From Methanobacteriota archaeon (GTDB lineage: Archaea > Halobacteriota > Methanosarcinia > Methanosarcinales > Methanoperedenaceae), in contig JAHIHJ010000277.1 of the NCBI GenBank assembly GCA_018899795.1, positions 1 to 9,588 of the forward strand: a stretch of DNA of 9,588 nucleotides, read 5' to 3'. Every line of letters starts with the position of its first letter. Within the stretch, counting starts at the first letter, position 1. A program made the translations under genes and the position numbers. Of the stretch, positions 1-5,398 are shown in pieces. The notes under the pieces were generated by a model, which was given only the letters and a program-made list of their open reading frames with translations, was not told where the DNA came from and did no database searches.

Positions 1-366
1 TAACCTGAGATTCCGAGTTATGTGGGCTATGTTTCCACGAAATGAGCCTATGAAGCACGATTCATAGTTTTTCGTTGTAGCCTATATATGGGCTACAAAA
101 TTAATTTGGGAGTTTTTCTCACCATTCCTGCTGTATGCGCTTTTCAACTATTTAAAATTTTGTAACCCATGAAACCCTGAAAGTCAGGGGGTAAGAGTAA
201 GACGTCGAAGTGGAACTTTAAAATTTGATTGAGGTGAAAAAGCTCGAATATATGGAAGTGTCAAGAATAACAGACGCTAAACATGATTGATAGCGCCTGG
301 GATTAAAAATAGAAATATCTGAGTATATGTAATGCTCAAGCATGGGTATCGATAAAATACGGAATA
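1..366. other. AT-rich intergenic stretch with small hairpins, no gene recognised
   Basis: No convincing coding region is visible. A plus-strand frame is open from base 2 to a TAG at 65-67 (21 codons) and could be the 3' end of a gene cut by the left edge, but an open frame that short is expected by chance. A hairpin follows it at 75-98. Further on are four short self-complementary segments: CCCTGA/TCAGGG (175-180 and 184-189), TTGAG/CTCGA (229-233 and 243-247, one wobble pair), CGCTA/TAGCG (275-279 and 291-295) and ATGCT/AGCAT (332-336 and 339-343). The purine-rich plus strand with tandem small stems could be a structured RNA or a retroelement relic. I could not assign it to a family. Confidence 0.5.
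75..98. repeat. 8-bp perfect inverted repeat (hairpin)
   Basis: TTGTAGCC at 75-82 is the exact reverse complement of GGCTACAA at 91-98. The 8-nt centre is itself nearly palindromic, so almost the whole 24 bp can pair. It lies just after the TAG that closes the short plus-strand open frame (65-67), and a TTTTT run follows at about 114-118. It could be a transcription terminator of an upstream gene or an element end. The pairing is seen directly; the role is a guess. Confidence 0.45.
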
Positions 367-423
367 TCACTACAGATATTCATGCTCGGCTTCTTCTCCT
401 TTGAACGGCATCTTCCCTTTACC
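367..423 (-). pseudogene. Remnant of a trpG 3' end (C-terminal tail only)
   Basis: Read on the minus strand, 421-370 encodes GKGKMPFKGEEAEHEYL followed by TAG and then TGA. The tail of the intact TrpG (bases 1190-1137) is AKGKKPFEREKAEHEDLW followed by TGA. Aligned without gaps, 11 of the 17 residues up to the last Leu agree. The final Trp codon TGG of the intact gene corresponds to TAG here, and the TGA stop is at the same aligned position (367-369). Upstream in frame there is a stop (427-429), and then the vapC stop at 434-436, so only the tail survives. Nothing suggests it is expressed. The best reading is a displaced or duplicated trpG 3' end left when the vapBC segment arrived. A chance match is unlikely because of the shared stop position, but only a database comparison could exclude it. 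Confidence 0.6.
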
Positions 424-433
424 AATCTAAAAT

Positions 434-829
434 TCAATATCCTTCAACCGCCAGTCCCGGAACTTTAGAAAAATGCCTTGCATTCTTCGTAAGCAGTGGC
501 TCTCCATGAGTAAGGGCGATACTCGCTATCAGGAGGTCAAAATCTCCAATATTGCTTCCTTTTCTCTCAAGTTCGATAAAAAGTTTCCCGAATGTTTCAC
601 TTGCTGCTCTCGAAAATTCAAGTATATCAAGGGTCTCAAGCAGATGCCTGACTTTTTTGGCTTCTTCGATCGGTTTGGACGAGCCGTATGCACCTTTGTA
701 TAGTTCAGATGCATTAAGGGGTGTTGTTGTTAATTTTTCTCCCTCTGCTACAAGGTCTTCCAGTCTCCTCTCAGCTTCAGGTTTCCGGCGCAGCAGGTCT
801 ATCATAAAATCTGTGTCAAGGCACGTCAT
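434..829 (-). CDS. vapC: VapC-type PIN-domain ribonuclease toxin
   Basis: A 131-residue PIN-domain protein, predicted to be the Mg-dependent ribonuclease toxin of a type II toxin-antitoxin pair. The acidic active-site pattern is visible: Asp5 in the opening LDTDFMIDLL, Glu42 in NASELYKG, and Asp96/Asp98 in GDFDLLIA. It ends with the typical TKNARHFSKVPGL segment (114-126). Length is normal for VapC. The ATG (827-829) overlaps the TAA of the upstream vapB by one base (TAATG), which implies translational coupling and one bicistronic transcript. No truncation or missing catalytic residue is seen. The RNA target cannot be told from sequence. The gene is on the same strand as the trp operon and downstream of it, with a relic of the trpG tail immediately after its stop. 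That suggests a horizontally acquired cassette. Confidence 0.9.
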   Translation of the reverse strand: MTCLDTDFMIDLLRRKPEAERRLEDLVAEGEKLTTTPLNASELYKGAYGSSKPIEEAKKVRHLLETLDILEFSRAASETFGKLFIELERKGSNIGDFDLLIASIALTHGEPLLTKNARHFSKVPGLAVEGY

Positions 830-1050
830 TATAGATCGAATTTCCTCAGCTTTGCTTTTCTTGTTTCCCGCATAGCTTTTTCAATATTATCCGCAAGTTC
901 GTAAGAGGGTTTCAGGGAGCGGATATAGTCAAGCGTATTCTTTCTTCTGGTCAATTTCAATATGATATCAGTGAAGCTTTCATTGGAGGTTTTTTTTTCA
1001 CGCAATCTCCTATAGGCATCAAGCGTGATCGTTATAGTTTTAGTCGCCAT
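829..1050 (-). CDS. vapB: VapB-type antitoxin
   Basis: A small antitoxin that should bind and neutralise the VapC encoded next to it and repress their shared promoter. Starting at the ATG at 1048-1050 it has 73 residues, beginning MATKTITITLDAYRRLREKK. This matches the usual start of the archaeal VapB family formerly called UPF0330/DUF217 (short beta strand, helix, then a charged C-terminal tail that wraps the toxin). The frame stays open upstream to an ATG at 1099-1101, but the extra 17 residues (rich in Cys, Thr and Tyr) do not look like this family. A TATA-like AATTATAA at 1083-1076 lies about 29 nt upstream of the chosen ATG, consistent with a leaderless or very short-leader mRNA, and no ribosome binding site is evident. 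An alternative start is the ATG at 1057-1059. The TAA stop overlaps the vapC start. Confidence 0.8.
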   Translation of the reverse strand: MATKTITITLDAYRRLREKKTSNESFTDIILKLTRRKNTLDYIRSLKPSYELADNIEKAMRETRKAKLRKFDL

Positions 1051-1058
1051 AATATCCA

Positions 1059-1083
1059 TGTATGTGCATGTACACTTATAATT
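1059..1083 (-). promoter_or_regulatory. vapBC promoter with candidate operator
   Basis: On the minus strand AATTATAA (1083-1076) is a plausible TATA box, placed correctly for initiation at or near the vapB ATG at 1050. Directly downstream is an imperfect 16-bp palindrome (1074-1059, TGTACATGCACATACA; 6 of 8 positions symmetric), between the TATA box and the start, where an autorepressor such as VapB or VapBC would block transcription. It includes one TGTACA hexamer (1069-1074), the same word as the TRP boxes upstream of trpD. That may be coincidence. Confidence 0.4.
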
Positions 1084-1136
1084 CTTGCTCCCGACTATCA
1101 TGATTTATTCAGACACACAGGTTCGTAAATTCCTAA

Positions 1137-1784
1137 TCACCACAGGTCTTCATGCTCTGCCTTTTCCCTTTCAAAAGGCTTTTTTCCCTTTGCTGATCCG
1201 AACCCGCTTTCTTTCCCCCGTGCAGCCTTCAAAAAGTTCTCCACTATCTTCAAACCATCAGGCGTCAGCACGGATTCAGGATGGAACTGCAATCCATATA
1301 TAGATCTCTGCTTATGCTTTATCCCCATAATTATCCCATCATCAGTCTTCGCAGTCACCTCAAGCTCCTGCGGCAGCTTCGTGATCGCCAGCGAGTGGTA
1401 CCGCCCTCCAACAAGGGGATTCGGGAGCCCCATGTAAATTCCGCTGCCGCTATGGTTTATCAACGTAGTCTTACCGTGCAGCGGCCCAGAGGGTGAATGG
1501 CTCACCTCCCCGCCAAAAGCCACGGCTATCGCCTGGTGCCCCAGACACACGCCAAGCAGCGGGACTCGCGCCTCCCTGATGATATCGAGACATGTCCCGA
1601 TATCCTTCGGGTTCGCGGGATGCCCGGGACCGGGTGATATCACGATGGCATCAGGGTTGATCTTTTCCACTTCTTTCAAAGAAATGGTGTTCGGCACAAC
1701 GACGGTATCAGGCTCAAATATAGAAACATAATCCACGAGGTTCCAGACAAAGGAGTCCTTGTTATTAACGAATAATACTTTCAT
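1137..1784 (-). CDS. trpG: Anthranilate synthase glutaminase subunit TrpG
   Basis: Class I glutamine amidotransferase subunit that releases ammonia from glutamine and passes it to TrpE to make anthranilate from chorismate. All landmarks are present in the 215-residue product: the oxyanion-hole segment SPGPGHP (50-56), the nucleophile Cys80 in GVCLGHQA, GRYHSL (127-132), and the catalytic pair His168/Glu170 in LQFHPES. The start is the ATG at 1782-1784, preceded by GGAGG (1792-1788). An in-frame TTG five codons upstream is less likely because that ribosome binding site lies between the two. The C-terminus (about residue 187 on) is a charged tail, longer than the usual 190-195 residues, and exactly this tail is duplicated as a relic at 423-367. 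It is the last gene of trpDFEG, separated from trpE by a 220-bp insertion-like spacer. A role in folate synthesis (PabA) is possible for such proteins, but the operon argues for TrpG. Confidence 0.95.
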   Translation of the reverse strand: MKVLFVNNKDSFVWNLVDYVSIFEPDTVVVPNTISLKEVEKINPDAIVISPGPGHPANPKDIGTCLDIIREARVPLLGVCLGHQAIAVAFGGEVSHSPSGPLHGKTTLINHSGSGIYMGLPNPLVGGRYHSLAITKLPQELEVTAKTDDGIIMGIKHKQRSIYGLQFHPESVLTPDGLKIVENFLKAARGKESGFGSAKGKKPFEREKAEHEDLW

Positions 1785-1894
1785 ACCCCTCCAACACAAT
1801 TAATTAGCCGCGGATGAACACTGATAAATGCAGATAGCAGATTATTCACACGAGAATGACTACGATAGAACACGGATTGCGCGGAGTACACGTC

Positions 1895-1921
1895 CACGTA
1901 TGCCCTGCGGGGGCATACGTG
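1895..1921. repeat. 11-bp perfect hairpin in the trpE-trpG spacer
   Basis: CACGTATGCCC (1895-1905) is the exact reverse complement of GGGCATACGTG (1911-1921), with a 5-nt loop TGCGG. No T-run follows in the direction of trp transcription (minus), so it does not look like an intrinsic terminator. It could stabilise the upstream trpDFE mRNA or serve as a processing site, or it may simply be part of the repeat element. Confidence 0.7.
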
Positions 1922-1924
1922 TAT

Positions 1925-1969
1925 GCGCCCTCCAGAGGCGCGACTCTGGAGGCTCGTGACTCTGGGCGC
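1925..1969. repeat. Nested hairpins (9-bp inner stem, 6-bp outer stem)
   Basis: Inner stem: CCTCCAGAG (1929-1937) pairs perfectly with CTCTGGAGG (1944-1952) over a 6-nt loop. Outer stem: GCGCCC (1925-1930) pairs with GGGCGC (1964-1969), and the two stems compete for bases 1929-1930. GACTCTGG occurs twice (1942-1949 and 1958-1965), so the 3' copy could substitute in an alternative fold. On the plus strand the outer stem is followed by TTTT (1970-1973), but no plus-strand gene needs a terminator here. Confidence 0.6.
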
Positions 1970-2007
1970 TTTTATCTGCGGTTTAATATTTTCATAAGCC
2001 GAAACCA

Positions 2008-3564
2008 TTATTTCCCTCCTATCGCCTTTATCATCGCCGCCATCTTGCGCTCGGTCTCGTTGTACTCGTACTCAGGGTCAGAATCAGCCACAATACCGGC
2101 GCCAGCCTGCACTATCGCCGACCTCCCGTTCTTGATTATCGTCCTTATCACGATAGCGAAATCCGCATCCCCGTTCCATGAGTAATATCCAACGCCTCCT
2201 CCATAGATCCCGCGGGCGTCCTTCTCAAGGTCGTGTATTATCTCCATCGCGCGTATCTTTGGCGCCCCCGACAGCGTGCCTGCGGGGAATATGGCGCGTG
2301 TGGCATCAAACTGGTCGCATTCATCGCGCAACGTACCTGACACAGTGCTCTCGATATGCTGTACGTGAGAGTATTTCAGCACTGACATGAAATCGTCCAC
2401 TTTGACCGTGCCGCCTTTTGATACCATCCGCACATCATTGCGCCCAAGGTCAACAAGCATCACATGCTCGGCGCGCTCCTTGTCACTGTCAAGCATCTCC
2501 TTTGCGAATTTTTCATCCTCCTGCGGCGTCTTTCCGCGCTGGCATGTGCCTGCGATGGGATTGATTATTACTTTCCGCTTATGAACTGTAAGCAGGGTCT
2601 CAGGGCTAGCGCCTATTATACTCGTGCCGTTAAACTCAAAGAGGTACATATAGGGGCTTGGATTAACGATCCGCAGCGCCGTATACAGTTCAAGCGGCGA
2701 CTGGTCGGTTATTACTTCGTACCGACGCGAGAGAACCACCTGGAAGATATCGCCGTCAATTATGTGTTTCTTTGCGCTCCTGACCGCATCTTCATATTGG
2801 CTTTTTTCCATGTTTGGCGTTATGCTAAGGGGTTTGTTCTTGTTTTCTGGATTCAGTTTTACGGCTTTTATGATGGCTTCAAGTTTCCCCGCTTCTTCCT
2901 GCGCTGCCCTGTACGCTTCTTTTGCATCATCCAGCACGAACGGCGTCAGGACAACATACGTCTTTTCGGTCAGGTGGTCAAAGACCACTGTCTTTGTGGT
3001 GAGCGCGAATTGCGCATCCGGGGTCTGGCTCTTTTTTGCCGGGATGTCAAGCCAGCAGTCGTACACCATATCATAAGCGCAAAATCCAATAGCCCCCCCA
3101 ATGAAGGTCTGCCTGTCAAAACCGCTGCCGATAAATTTCACACCAGTTGCTGCAAAAGCCATCCTTACAGCATCCATAGTATCAAAACCCGCTTTGAGCA
3201 TGCCTTCTTTCCCATTCCCGATATTTGATAGACCAGTCTGCCTTACGGCTGGGCTTTTGAGATCGCAGACGTTTAAAAGTGAAGACTCTATGAAATCTAT
3301 CAGACACGTCTTCTTCGGGTAATCAAGCGCCACCATGCGGTCTTTTACCGTGACGACCGCATCAGGCTGGGCGCCCACGAACGAGAACCTGGCATGCTTT
3401 TTTTCCTTTTCAACAGACTCAAGGAGATATGCGCATTTTTTGTCCATTGAGGCGTAAAGCTCAAGCGGCGTGCATGAGGTTTTTACTTCTGCCATCAATT
3501 GAATAATAACCGGCTTTTCTTCTGCAAGACGAATGAATTCCTTTTCGCCGATATCAAATTTCAT
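2008..3564 (-). CDS. trpE: Anthranilate synthase component I TrpE
   Basis: Chorismate-utilising subunit of anthranilate synthase, 518 residues, close to the length of bacterial-type TrpE. The N-terminal half carries the tryptophan feedback site: LLES (47-50), with NPSPYMYL (301-308) as the other part of the effector pocket. The C-terminal catalytic domain shows PIAGT (336-340), HVMLVDLGRND (367-377), PAGTLSGAPK (427-436) and GAGIVADSDPEYE (488-500). These fit TrpE rather than PabB or isochorismate synthase. The ATG (3562-3564) lies inside the end of trpF (11-nt overlap), with GAGG (3572-3569) four bases upstream, so it is translationally coupled to trpF. Given LLES, the enzyme is probably inhibited by tryptophan, in addition to transcriptional control at the trpD promoter. 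The partner TrpG is encoded downstream but separated by the repeat element. Confidence 0.96.
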   Translation of the reverse strand: MKFDIGEKEFIRLAEEKPVIIQLMAEVKTSCTPLELYASMDKKCAYLLESVEKEKKHARFSFVGAQPDAVVTVKDRMVALDYPKKTCLIDFIESSLLNVCDLKSPAVRQTGLSNIGNGKEGMLKAGFDTMDAVRMAFAATGVKFIGSGFDRQTFIGGAIGFCAYDMVYDCWLDIPAKKSQTPDAQFALTTKTVVFDHLTEKTYVVLTPFVLDDAKEAYRAAQEEAGKLEAIIKAVKLNPENKNKPLSITPNMEKSQYEDAVRSAKKHIIDGDIFQVVLSRRYEVITDQSPLELYTALRIVNPSPYMYLFEFNGTSIIGASPETLLTVHKRKVIINPIAGTCQRGKTPQEDEKFAKEMLDSDKERAEHVMLVDLGRNDVRMVSKGGTVKVDDFMSVLKYSHVQHIESTVSGTLRDECDQFDATRAIFPAGTLSGAPKIRAMEIIHDLEKDARGIYGGGVGYYSWNGDADFAIVIRTIIKNGRSAIVQAGAGIVADSDPEYEYNETERKMAAMIKAIGGK

Positions 3565-4204
3565 GCATCCTCGCGTTTTTTATGAAATCCAATACTTTCT
3601 TTTCGTCCTTTTTCCCGCCGGTCTCAACGCCTGAAGCCGTATCAACAGCATACGGGCGCACGCATCCTGCCGCTTCCCTGACATTCTCAGGTTTCAGTCC
3701 GCCTGCCAGTATGACAGGGATGGCTGAGTTCAGGACGACTTTTGAACTTACTTCCCAGTTGTGCGGCATACCTGTACCGCCGGTCTTTCCATCAAGCGCA
3801 GTATCAAGAAGGACAGCATCCGCAATCCCGGAAAGCTCTTTAATCTGCATTATCAGCGTATCTGCATCCGAATCCGGGGACACAGGGATCGTCTTGATGA
3901 GTTTCACGCCCGTCTTCCTGATCGTCACAAGTTCAGATAAAGGCAGGGCATTATGTATCTGCACAGCCGCCGGTCTTGCTTCCTGTATCATGCGCACTGC
4001 CTGCTGCGCATTTTCTGGCATTATTACAAGCACCGAGGTCACGAACACAGGCACTTTCGATATCATTCGCGATGCTTCGGCAAGAGTGATCTTCCTGGGT
4101 GAGTCCACAGGTACGTCGGTGATGAAACCTACAGCGTCGGCTCCTGCATTTATCGCCATGGTAAGATCATGTTCTGACTTGATACCGCAAATTTTTACTT
4201 TCAT
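3554..4204 (-). CDS. trpF: Phosphoribosylanthranilate isomerase TrpF
   Basis: Catalyses the Amadori rearrangement of N-(5'-phosphoribosyl)anthranilate to CdRP, the third tryptophan-specific step. A single TIM-barrel domain of 216 residues, normal length. The general base Cys6 is in MKVKICGIKS, and the general acid Asp134 in AVLLDTALDG. VQIHNA (81-86), the phosphate-binding GGTGMPHNW (142-150), ILAGGLKPENV and VDTASGVE complete the family pattern. The start ATG is 6 nt after the trpD stop, with GTGAG from the trpD terminus acting as ribosome binding site. The 3' end overlaps trpE by 11 nt. Unlike many archaea, it is not fused to trpC, and no trpC lies in this window. Confidence 0.96.
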   Translation of the reverse strand: MKVKICGIKSEHDLTMAINAGADAVGFITDVPVDSPRKITLAEASRMISKVPVFVTSVLVIMPENAQQAVRMIQEARPAAVQIHNALPLSELVTIRKTGVKLIKTIPVSPDSDADTLIMQIKELSGIADAVLLDTALDGKTGGTGMPHNWEVSSKVVLNSAIPVILAGGLKPENVREAAGCVRPYAVDTASGVETGGKKDEKKVLDFIKNARMHEI

Positions 4205-4210
4205 CTGCTC

Positions 4211-5239
4211 TCACAGGAAGCGCGCAAGCTTTTCAGGGTCGCCTGCGGCTTTTACGAAATCCTTAAGTTTATCAAGGGCTTTGCCGCTATCAATTGTATG
4301 GGCTGCCATTTTTATTCCTGCGGCAAGGCTTTCAGCTTTTCCACCCACAAACAGCGCTGCGCCTGCATTGATGGCAATGATGTCACGTTTCGCTCCTTTT
4401 TTCCCATTCATTACGTCCACGATATCCTTTGCATTCTCTTCCGGGGTCCCTCCAAGGATTTCTGTAACGTCTGCGCGCTTAACACCCAGTTTTTCAGGCG
4501 TCACCGTGTATTTTGTGATCTTTCCATTATTCAGTTCGACTATCTGCGTTTCGCCTGTATTCGATATTTCATCCAAACCGCTTCCATGAACTACGAGCGC
4601 TCTTTTCGTCCCCAGTATTTTCAGGACGTTTGCCATGGTCTCACACATGGAGCCATCGAACACGCCTATCACCTGAGCCTGTGCGCCTGCGGGATTGGTG
4701 AGCGGTCCCAGGATATTGAATACAGTGCGAAAACCTATGTCGCGCCTTATCTGCCCCACGCGTTTCATGGAAGGGTGGAAAACCGGCGCGAGCATGAATC
4801 CGATGCCCACGTTCTCTATTGTCTTTTCCACTTCCTGCGGCGGCATGTCTATCCTGATGCCGAGTTCGCGCAGCACGTCCGCACTTCCTGATTTTGAGGT
4901 GATGGAATAATTGCCGTGCTTTGCTATAGGTACGCCGGCAGCCGCAGCAACGATCGCGGCGCCTGTGCTGACATTGATCGTGCCCGTGGAGTCGCCTCCA
5001 GTTCCGCATGTATCCACAAGCGTTCCTTTCACATTCGGTCTTATCAGGTTCGCAGCCTTTTTCATGCCGCGCGCAAGTCCAGCGATCTCATCCGGCGTTT
5101 CACCTTTCAGTTTCAGCGCGGTCAGGAACGCAGCTATCTGGGCATCCGTCGCTTCGGTGAATATCTTTGAAATAGCGATCTCGGCTTCTTCAGATGTGAG
5201 AGCCTTGTTCTCGATAAGTTTCAGGATATATTCTTTCAT
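4211..5239 (-). CDS. trpD: Anthranilate phosphoribosyltransferase TrpD
   Basis: Transfers the phosphoribosyl group of PRPP to anthranilate, the second tryptophan-specific step. First gene of the trpDFEG operon. The product is 342 residues from the ATG at 5237-5239. An in-frame GTG three codons upstream (5246-5248) is disfavoured because GTGAT there matches the archaeal anti-Shine-Dalgarno end and sits 4 nt before the ATG. Motifs (ATG numbering): the PRPP/Mg loop CGTGGDSTGT (78-87), the anthranilate-binding KHGN (107-110), then SGSADVLRELG (117-127), FMLAPVFHPSMKRVGQIRRDIGFRTVFNILGPLTNPA, and the terminal glycine-rich region. This is a complete glycosyltransferase family 3 protein. HGN is followed by Tyr where many bacterial enzymes have Arg. 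I do not treat this as a defect. Confidence 0.96.
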   Translation of the reverse strand: MKEYILKLIENKALTSEEAEIAISKIFTEATDAQIAAFLTALKLKGETPDEIAGLARGMKKAANLIRPNVKGTLVDTCGTGGDSTGTINVSTGAAIVAAAAGVPIAKHGNYSITSKSGSADVLRELGIRIDMPPQEVEKTIENVGIGFMLAPVFHPSMKRVGQIRRDIGFRTVFNILGPLTNPAGAQAQVIGVFDGSMCETMANVLKILGTKRALVVHGSGLDEISNTGETQIVELNNGKITKYTVTPEKLGVKRADVTEILGGTPEENAKDIVDVMNGKKGAKRDIIAINAGAALFVGGKAESLAAGIKMAAHTIDSGKALDKLKDFVKAAGDPEKLARFL

Positions 5240-5248
5240 AATTATCAC

Positions 5249-5264
5249 TGTACATTTTTGTACA
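5249..5264 (-). promoter_or_regulatory. Paired TRP boxes (TGTACA-N4-TGTACA) upstream of trpD
   Basis: Two perfect TGTACA hexamers, each self-palindromic, lie at 5249-5254 and 5259-5264 with a TTTT spacer, between the trpD TATA box and the ATG. TGTACA is the established TRP-box consensus for the tryptophan-responsive repressor TrpY of Methanothermobacter thermautotrophicus. A third related word (AGTACA, 5279-5284) touches the TATA box. The position overlaps the expected transcription start, as for a repressor that blocks polymerase. No trpY gene is in the window. Confidence 0.65.
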
Positions 5265-5284
5265 TCAATGTCTAAATGAGTACA

Positions 5285-5302
5285 TTGTATATAAAAGTTG
5301 CG
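5285..5302 (-). promoter_or_regulatory. TATA box of the trpDFEG operon
   Basis: On the minus strand CTTTTATATA (5297-5288) is a strong archaeal box A. Initiation about 25 nt downstream would fall near 5265-5268, leaving a leader of roughly 25-30 nt that contains the TGTACA pair and GTGAT. Read on the plus strand, the same site is TATATAAAAGTTGCG, identical over 15 nt to 9550-9564, so it could also fire toward the gene at 5399 with a leader of about 85 nt. Confidence 0.65.
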
Positions 5303-5365
5303 TGGGGATTTTAGTGACTCATTTCATCAGTGATTTGATCATGTACGCTGTGAATAAGCACCATC

Positions 5366-5388
5366 TGTTTTATTATTATGCAGGTAAT
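5366..5388 (+). promoter_or_regulatory. Possible proximal promoter and ribosome binding site of the 5399 gene
   Basis: TTTTATTATT (5368-5377) is a weak TATA-like tract about 26 nt before the ATG at 5399, allowing a leaderless transcript. AGGTAAT (5382-5388) resembles the AGGTGAT ribosome binding site about 10 nt before the ATG. These two readings compete; the more distal TATA at 5288 is the alternative promoter. Confidence 0.3.
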
Positions 5389-5398
5389 ATGAAGGGGC

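Larger units (their letters stand above)
1804..1986. repeat. Insertion-like repeat element between trpE and trpG
   Basis: The 223-bp gap between trpE and trpG contains a unit with imperfect terminal inverted repeats. CCGCGGATGAA at 1808-1818 matches the reverse complement of 1983-1973 (CCGCAGATAAA) at 9 of 11 positions, and both ends sit in a TTA-rich context. The left part carries repeated GATAAA/CAGATA/CACGGAT-like words. The right part is GC-rich and holds two strong hairpins (listed separately). There is no room for a transposase, so this is MITE-like or REP-like. It interrupts an otherwise compact operon, so it is transcribed as part of the trp mRNA. Family membership and copy number cannot be judged from one window. 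Confidence 0.5.

Noticed and set aside
2..67. Plus-strand 21-codon open frame ending in TAG as the 3' end of a truncated gene
   Set aside because: Too short to distinguish from chance and no family resemblance was recognised; mentioned only in the description of the left end.
1051..1101. 17-residue N-terminal extension of VapB
   Set aside because: The family begins at MATKTITITLD, and the extension would span the TATA box and the candidate operator.
1785..1799. TTG start five codons upstream for TrpG
   Set aside because: The GGAGG ribosome binding site lies between it and the ATG at 1784, and family members start MKVLFV-like.
2464..3228. 254-codon open frame on the plus strand
   Set aside because: Antisense to trpE, with no recognisable domain; a codon-bias shadow of the real gene.
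3582..4589. Long open frame (335 codons) on the plus strand
   Set aside because: It lies antisense to trpF and trpD, which have complete motifs and operon spacing. Its product is a Ser/Pro/Ala-rich low-complexity shadow.
4907..4918. Tyr instead of Arg after KHGN in TrpD as a possible loss of function
   Set aside because: The substitution is at a position that varies between families and all other motifs are intact, so it is not evidence of inactivity.
5240..5248. GTG start three codons upstream for TrpD
   Set aside because: GTGAT there is better explained as the ribosome binding site for the ATG at 5239.
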